NCBI GenBank assembly: GCA_934661715.1 | Contig: CAKUJL010000059.1 | Location: 1 to 8,044, forward strand | From: an uncultured Oscillospiraceae bacterium | Lineage (GTDB): Bacteria; Bacillota; Clostridia; Oscillospirales; Oscillospiraceae | DNA: 8,044 nucleotides | Reading direction: 5' to 3' | Shown here: in pieces, positions 5,322 through 8,044 of the stretch | Numbering within the stretch: the first letter of the stretch is position 1 | How the letters are laid out: each line of letters opens with the position of its first letter | The notes under the pieces: model-generated | What the model was told of the DNA's origin: nothing | Seen by the model: only the letters and a program-made list of their open reading frames with translations | The model's database searches: none | Program-made: the position numbers and the translations under genes

Positions 5322-6704
5322 ATGGCTTCTTCCATCCAACAGGTCAATATGACCGAGGGCTCGATTCTGCCGAAGGTCATCCGGTTTTCTCTGCCGCTGG
5401 CCGCGACGGGCGTTTTGCAGCTGCTGTTCAACGCGGCGGACGTCATCGTCGTCGGTAAATTTGCCGGTGCGACGGCGCTGGCCGCGGTGGGCGCGACGAC
5501 GGCGCTCATTAACCTGCTCGTCAACGCCTTCATGGGCATTTCCGTCGGCGTCAATATTCTGGTCGCCCGGTATCTCGGCTGCCGCGACGATGTGCGGGTC
5601 AGAAACTCTGTCCACACGGCCTTCGCCCTGAGCTTTCTGCTCGGCATCGTCGTGATGATCGCGGGGCTCACGCTCTCAACGCCGCTTCTCGAGCTCATGG
5701 CCACGCCCGAGGACGTGCTGCCGCTGTCGAGTTTGTATCTTCGCATTTATTTCATCGGCATTCCGGGCACCATTATGTATAACTTCGGCGCGGCGCTGCT
5801 GCGTGCGTTCGGAGACACGAAGCGGCCCATGGTCTTTCTGACCGTCTCGGGCATTGTGAACGCGTGCCTGAACCTCTTTTTCGTCATCATCTGCGGCATG
5901 AGCGTCGACGGCGTTGCATACGCGACGGTCATTTCGCAGTATATTTCCCTCTTCCTCGTCGTGCGCTGCCTGTGCAGAAGCGAAGGGCTGAGCCATCTGG
6001 AGCTCAAAAACATCCGCCTTCATAAGGAAGAAGCCGTCCGCATGGTGCAGATCGGTCTTCCCGCGGGACTTCAGAGTACGCTTTTCAGCATCTCGAACGT
6101 TCTCGTGCAGAGCTCGGTCAACTCCTTCGGCGCAAGCGTCGTCGCCGCCAACACCGCCGCGGCCAGCATCGAGGGCTTTATCTACACGGCGATGAACTCC
6201 GTTTTCCACGCGTCCATCACCTTCACCAGCCAGAACCTCGGCGCGGGAAAAATCGACCGCATCCGGTACGTTCTGGGCGCGTGCATCGTCACGGTCCTCA
6301 TGATCGGCGTGCCGCTGAACATTTTGTGCTATTTCCTCGGCCCCGATCTTCTGTCCATCTACGTCTCAAAAGCCGACCCGACCTTTGAGCACGTCATCCG
6401 CTACGGCGTTGTGCGCCTGCACCGCATCGGCTGCATCTATTTCCTGTGCGGGCTGATGGAGGTTCTGTGCGGCATGGTGCGGGGCCTGGGCAAATCGTGG
6501 CTTCCGATGTTCGTCACGGGCATCGGCGCGTGCCTGAGCCGCATTATCTGGATCTATACCGTTTTCCGCGCCAACCACACGCCGGAAATTCTCTATGACT
6601 CGTACCCCATGAGCTGGATTCTGACGCTCGCCATGCACGGCGTGTGCTTCTTTGTGATCTACCGGCAGTATGAACGAAAATTTGCGGGAAAGGTTCCCGC
6701 ATAA
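5322..6704 (+). CDS. MATE-family multidrug/cation efflux protein
   Basis: Polytopic membrane exporter, 460 residues, the usual MATE length, with about 12 hydrophobic segments in two MatE halves (roughly 15-215 and 240-445). Seen: N-terminal VIRFSLPLAATGVLQLLFNAAD, then VGKFAGATALAAVGA (44-58), GISVGVNILVARYLG (72-86), LLRAFGDTKRPM (159-170) and GVAYATVISQY (197-207). The second half repeats the pattern: QIGLPAGLQ, the region around residues 270-308 ending SQNLGAGK, and GMVRGLGKSWLPM (384-396). Known: such proteins expel drugs, metabolites or toxins by Na+ or H+ antiport. The substrate cannot be read from sequence. The start is set by AAGGAG (5308-5313) 8 bases upstream; an ATG at 5318 is out of frame. 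The kinase gene follows after 21 bases, so the two are probably co-transcribed. An inverted repeat in the leader may be an operator. Confidence 0.95.
   Translation: MASSIQQVNMTEGSILPKVIRFSLPLAATGVLQLLFNAADVIVVGKFAGATALAAVGATTALINLLVNAFMGISVGVNILVARYLGCRDDVRVRNSVHTAFALSFLLGIVVMIAGLTLSTPLLELMATPEDVLPLSSLYLRIYFIGIPGTIMYNFGAALLRAFGDTKRPMVFLTVSGIVNACLNLFFVIICGMSVDGVAYATVISQYISLFLVVRCLCRSEGLSHLELKNIRLHKEEAVRMVQIGLPAGLQSTLFSISNVLVQSSVNSFGASVVAANTAAASIEGFIYTAMNSVFHASITFTSQNLGAGKIDRIRYVLGACIVTVLMIGVPLNILCYFLGPDLLSIYVSKADPTFEHVIRYGVVRLHRIGCIYFLCGLMEVLCGMVRGLGKSWLPMFVTGIGACLSRIIWIYTVFRANHTPEILYDSYPMSWILTLAMHGVCFFVIYRQYERKFAGKVPA
6684..6700 (+). other. Strong hairpin spanning the last codons of the MATE gene
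   Basis: GCGGGAA (6684-6690), loop AGG, TTCCCGC (6694-6700): a perfect 7-base-pair stem ending directly before the TAA stop. No U-tract follows, so it is probably not a terminator. It may protect the 3' end of the upstream message or tune expression of the kinase gene, whose AAGGAAGG (6713-6720) lies 12 bases downstream. Confidence 0.5.
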
Positions 6705-6725
6705 CATCAGGAAAGGAAGGATTTT

Positions 6726-7652
6726 ATGCGCGTTATCGATATGGCCGACATCATCCGTGCCATGCAGAACGAGACCCAGTTTGTCCTGCGCTGTGAAGAG
6801 GTGTTCCACGACAAAATCAGCTCCGCAGCCGCCTCCATTTTATCCGCGCAGCCCAAAAAGCCCTTCGTCTGCCTCACGGGCCCTTCCGGCTCGGGCAAGA
6901 CGACGACCGCCATGCGTCTGAAGGCGTATCTGGAGAACCTCGGCGTGAAGGTGTGCCTGCTGAGCATGGATAACTTTTTCCTGCCGCTCGACCAGCGCCC
7001 GCCGGAGGCCACCGACTGGGAGTCTCCGTATTGCGTGAACCGTGAGCTCCTGCTCGACACCGTCGACCGGCTCAGCCGCGGCGAAACTGTGCAGGTCCCG
7101 TGGTACGATTTTCTGAGCAACAAAACCGGCGGCTACACCCCGATGGAGGGAAGCTGCGAGGCCGTCATCATCGCCGAGGGCATCCACATGCTCAATCCCC
7201 TGATCTTTGAGCCCATGCGCGACCGCGCCACCGGCATCTACGTTGCGCCCCGCACGAGAATCATTACCTCGGACGACCGCATCGTCAAGCCCGAGCAGGT
7301 CCGCGTGGCCCGGCGCATGATCCGCGACTATCTCTCGCGCGGCAAGACGCTGCGCGAAACGATCGAGCGTGCGCAGTCGGTCGACCAGGGCGAGGTGCAG
7401 TATATCGCGCCCAACAAGAAAAACGCCTCCATCCACATCGACACCTTCCACGACTATGAGCCGTGCATCCTCACGAAATATCTGCGCGAAATTCCGCGCT
7501 TTTCCGAAGAGCTGACCCCGGAATTCATGCGCGAACACGGCCTCGATATCCTCATGGACGTCGTCAGAGAGCTTCCGCCGCTGACCACCAATTACGTTCC
7601 GAAGGATTCCATCGTCCGCGAATTCGTCGGCGGCAGTATTTTCAAATATTGA
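6726..7652 (+). CDS. Uridine kinase-family P-loop nucleoside kinase
   Basis: Predicted cytoplasmic kinase that phosphorylates a nucleoside or similar small molecule with ATP; 308 residues. Seen: Walker A GPSGSGKTT (52-60); SMDNFF (80-85), matching the family's conserved Asp motif; DWESP (97-101); VPWYDF (124-129); Walker B-like VIIAEGIHML (147-156); and the lid RRMIRDYLSRGKTLRETI (196-213). The stretch after the lid (QSVDQGEVQYIAPNKKNA) resembles the kinase half of long clostridial uridine kinases, which usually carry an N-terminal TGS region; here only about 45 residues precede the P-loop. Where human UCK2 has His and Arg just after its YDF motif, this protein has Asn132 and Thr134, so uridine as substrate is uncertain. 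AAGGAAGG (6713-6720) 5 bases upstream sets the start. It probably shares a transcript with the MATE gene. The family is clear, the substrate is not. Confidence 0.87.
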   Translation: MRVIDMADIIRAMQNETQFVLRCEEVFHDKISSAAASILSAQPKKPFVCLTGPSGSGKTTTAMRLKAYLENLGVKVCLLSMDNFFLPLDQRPPEATDWESPYCVNRELLLDTVDRLSRGETVQVPWYDFLSNKTGGYTPMEGSCEAVIIAEGIHMLNPLIFEPMRDRATGIYVAPRTRIITSDDRIVKPEQVRVARRMIRDYLSRGKTLRETIERAQSVDQGEVQYIAPNKKNASIHIDTFHDYEPCILTKYLREIPRFSEELTPEFMREHGLDILMDVVRELPPLTTNYVPKDSIVREFVGGSIFKY

Positions 7653-7660
7653 GCCGAAAA

Positions 7661-7676
7661 AACCGGATTTCCGGTT
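7661..7676. terminator. CCGG palindrome after the kinase gene (terminator-like, overlaps the rpsF -35)
   Basis: AACCGGATTTCCGGTT is a perfect inverted repeat (6-base-pair stem, 4-base loop) 8 bases after the kinase stop codon. On the plus strand only TT follows within the stem, so it is a weak terminator for the kinase gene. On the minus strand the stem is followed by a run of T, so it would end transcription coming from the right better. Its last two bases are the first two of the rpsF -35 box, so it could also be an operator. Confidence 0.45.
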
Positions 7677-7703
7677 GACATTCTGCCAGTAAACCGGTAT
7701 AAT
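7675..7703 (+). promoter_or_regulatory. Consensus sigma-A promoter of the rpsF operon
   Basis: TTGACA (7675-7680), a 17-base spacer (7681-7697) and TATAAT (7698-7703): a perfect match to the housekeeping consensus in both boxes and spacing. Transcription should start near 7710, giving a leader of about 72 bases before the rpsF ATG. Such strength suits ribosomal protein genes. Confidence 0.93.
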
Positions 7704-7720
7704 AGCTAGGCTTGCGTAAT

Positions 7721-7754
7721 GCAGGCAATCCTTGCCGCAGGCGCGTCCTGCGGC
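7721..7754 (+). promoter_or_regulatory. Structured rpsF leader, candidate S6:S18 autoregulatory element
   Basis: Seen: GCCGCAGG (7734-7741) pairs with CCTGCGGC (7747-7754) around a 5-base loop, an 8-base-pair stem. GGCAA (7724-7728) pairs with TTGCC (7732-7736) around a 3-base loop. The two stems share 7734-7736 and cannot both form fully. GCAGGC occurs twice (7721-7726, 7737-7742), so the CCTGC strand has two possible partners. Known: in many bacteria the S6:S18 complex binds a CCG-containing structure in the rpsF leader and represses translation. Inferred: this leader plays that role. I could not match it to the published consensus base by base. Confidence 0.5.
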
Positions 7755-7781
7755 CATAAGTCCAAAAGGAGGTGCAACATC

Positions 7782-8044
7782 ATGGCAAAGCTTTCCGCAA
7801 AGTATGAGATCCTCTATATCATCGATCCCGCGCAGGGTGAAGAGGGTATCGCGGCTCTCGTGGAAAAATTCAAGGGCATCGTGGAAAACCACGGCACGCT
7901 CACCAGTGTTGACGAGTGGGGCAAGAGACGTCTGGCCTATCCCATCAACGATCTGGTCGAAGGCTACTACGTCTACATGACCTGTGACGTCACGCCCGAC
8001 ATGCCCGCAGAGCTCGATCGTGTGTTCAAGATCACCGACGGCAT
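7782..8044 (+). CDS. rpsF: 30S ribosomal protein S6 (3' end cut by window edge)
   Basis: Small-subunit ribosomal protein that binds 16S rRNA together with S18 in the platform. The window holds 87 codons of an expected 95-100. Seen: MAKLSAKYEILYIIDP matches the first strand of S6; the helix region follows, then VDEWGKRRLAYPINDLVEGYY (43-63), the family's best conserved block, and LDRVFKITDG. The start is set by AGGAGG (7767-7772) 9 bases upstream. An in-frame ATG at 7719 would add 21 residues but has no ribosome binding site and lies in the hairpin region. Driven by the consensus promoter at 7675-7703. In Firmicutes the next genes are normally ssb and rpsR. Confidence 0.97.
   Translation, partial: MAKLSAKYEILYIIDPAQGEEGIAALVEKFKGIVENHGTLTSVDEWGKRRLAYPINDLVEGYYVYMTCDVTPDMPAELDRVFKITDG

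Noticed and set aside
7719..7781. In-frame N-terminal extension of rpsF from ATG at 7719
   Set aside because: The frame is open, but no ribosome binding site precedes it, the added residues do not look like S6, and the segment forms the leader hairpins. AGGAGG at 7767-7772 fits the ATG at 7782.
6840..7892. 350-codon open frame on the minus strand
   Set aside because: It is antisense to the kinase gene and crosses the consensus rpsF promoter and the rpsF start. Its composition is that of an antisense shadow and no family is recognisable.

Overview
The window looks like chromosomal DNA of a GC-rich Gram-positive anaerobe of the class Clostridia, most plausibly an Oscillospiraceae/Ruminococcaceae-type gut bacterium. 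This is an inference from protein style (a large acidic substrate-binding lipoprotein, a MATE exporter, a clostridial-type long uridine-kinase relative), strong AGGAGG ribosome binding sites, high GC in the genes and AT-rich intergenic gaps. All sizeable genes are intact except the two cut by the window edges. I see no rRNA, tRNA, CRISPR array, insertion sequence or phage gene.

Left half (1-4407, minus strand): read in the direction of transcription, an OmpR-family response regulator (4407-3715) overlaps by 8 bases a sensor histidine kinase that starts with TTG (3722-2370). After a 121-base gap comes a large lipoprotein (2248 to beyond base 1) with an N-terminal propeller-like region and a C-terminal ABC-type solute-binding domain. 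The same tandem hexamer, TCTTAA repeated at a 10-11 base period, lies just upstream of the regulator's probable promoter (4473-4489) and again between the kinase and the lipoprotein (2359-2375). This is the usual geometry of OmpR-family binding sites. It suggests that the two-component system activates both itself and the neighbouring binding protein. No permease or ATPase gene is inside the window; any would lie past base 1.

Right half (4562-8044, plus strand): a small RluA-family pseudouridine synthase is divergent from the regulator and has its own extended -10 promoter. Next is a two-gene unit, a MATE efflux protein followed 21 bases later by a P-loop kinase related to the kinase half of clostridial long uridine kinases. 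A consensus promoter (TTGACA, 17 bases, TATAAT) then drives rpsF, which is cut at the right edge. Its short leader contains overlapping hairpins suited to autoregulation; ssb and rpsR would be expected next.

No wholly new system is evident. The points most worth following are the shared TCTTAA direct repeats, the kinase with a degenerate ATP lid, the propeller plus solute-binding lipoprotein, the altered nucleoside-site residues of the uridine-kinase relative, and the rpsF leader.
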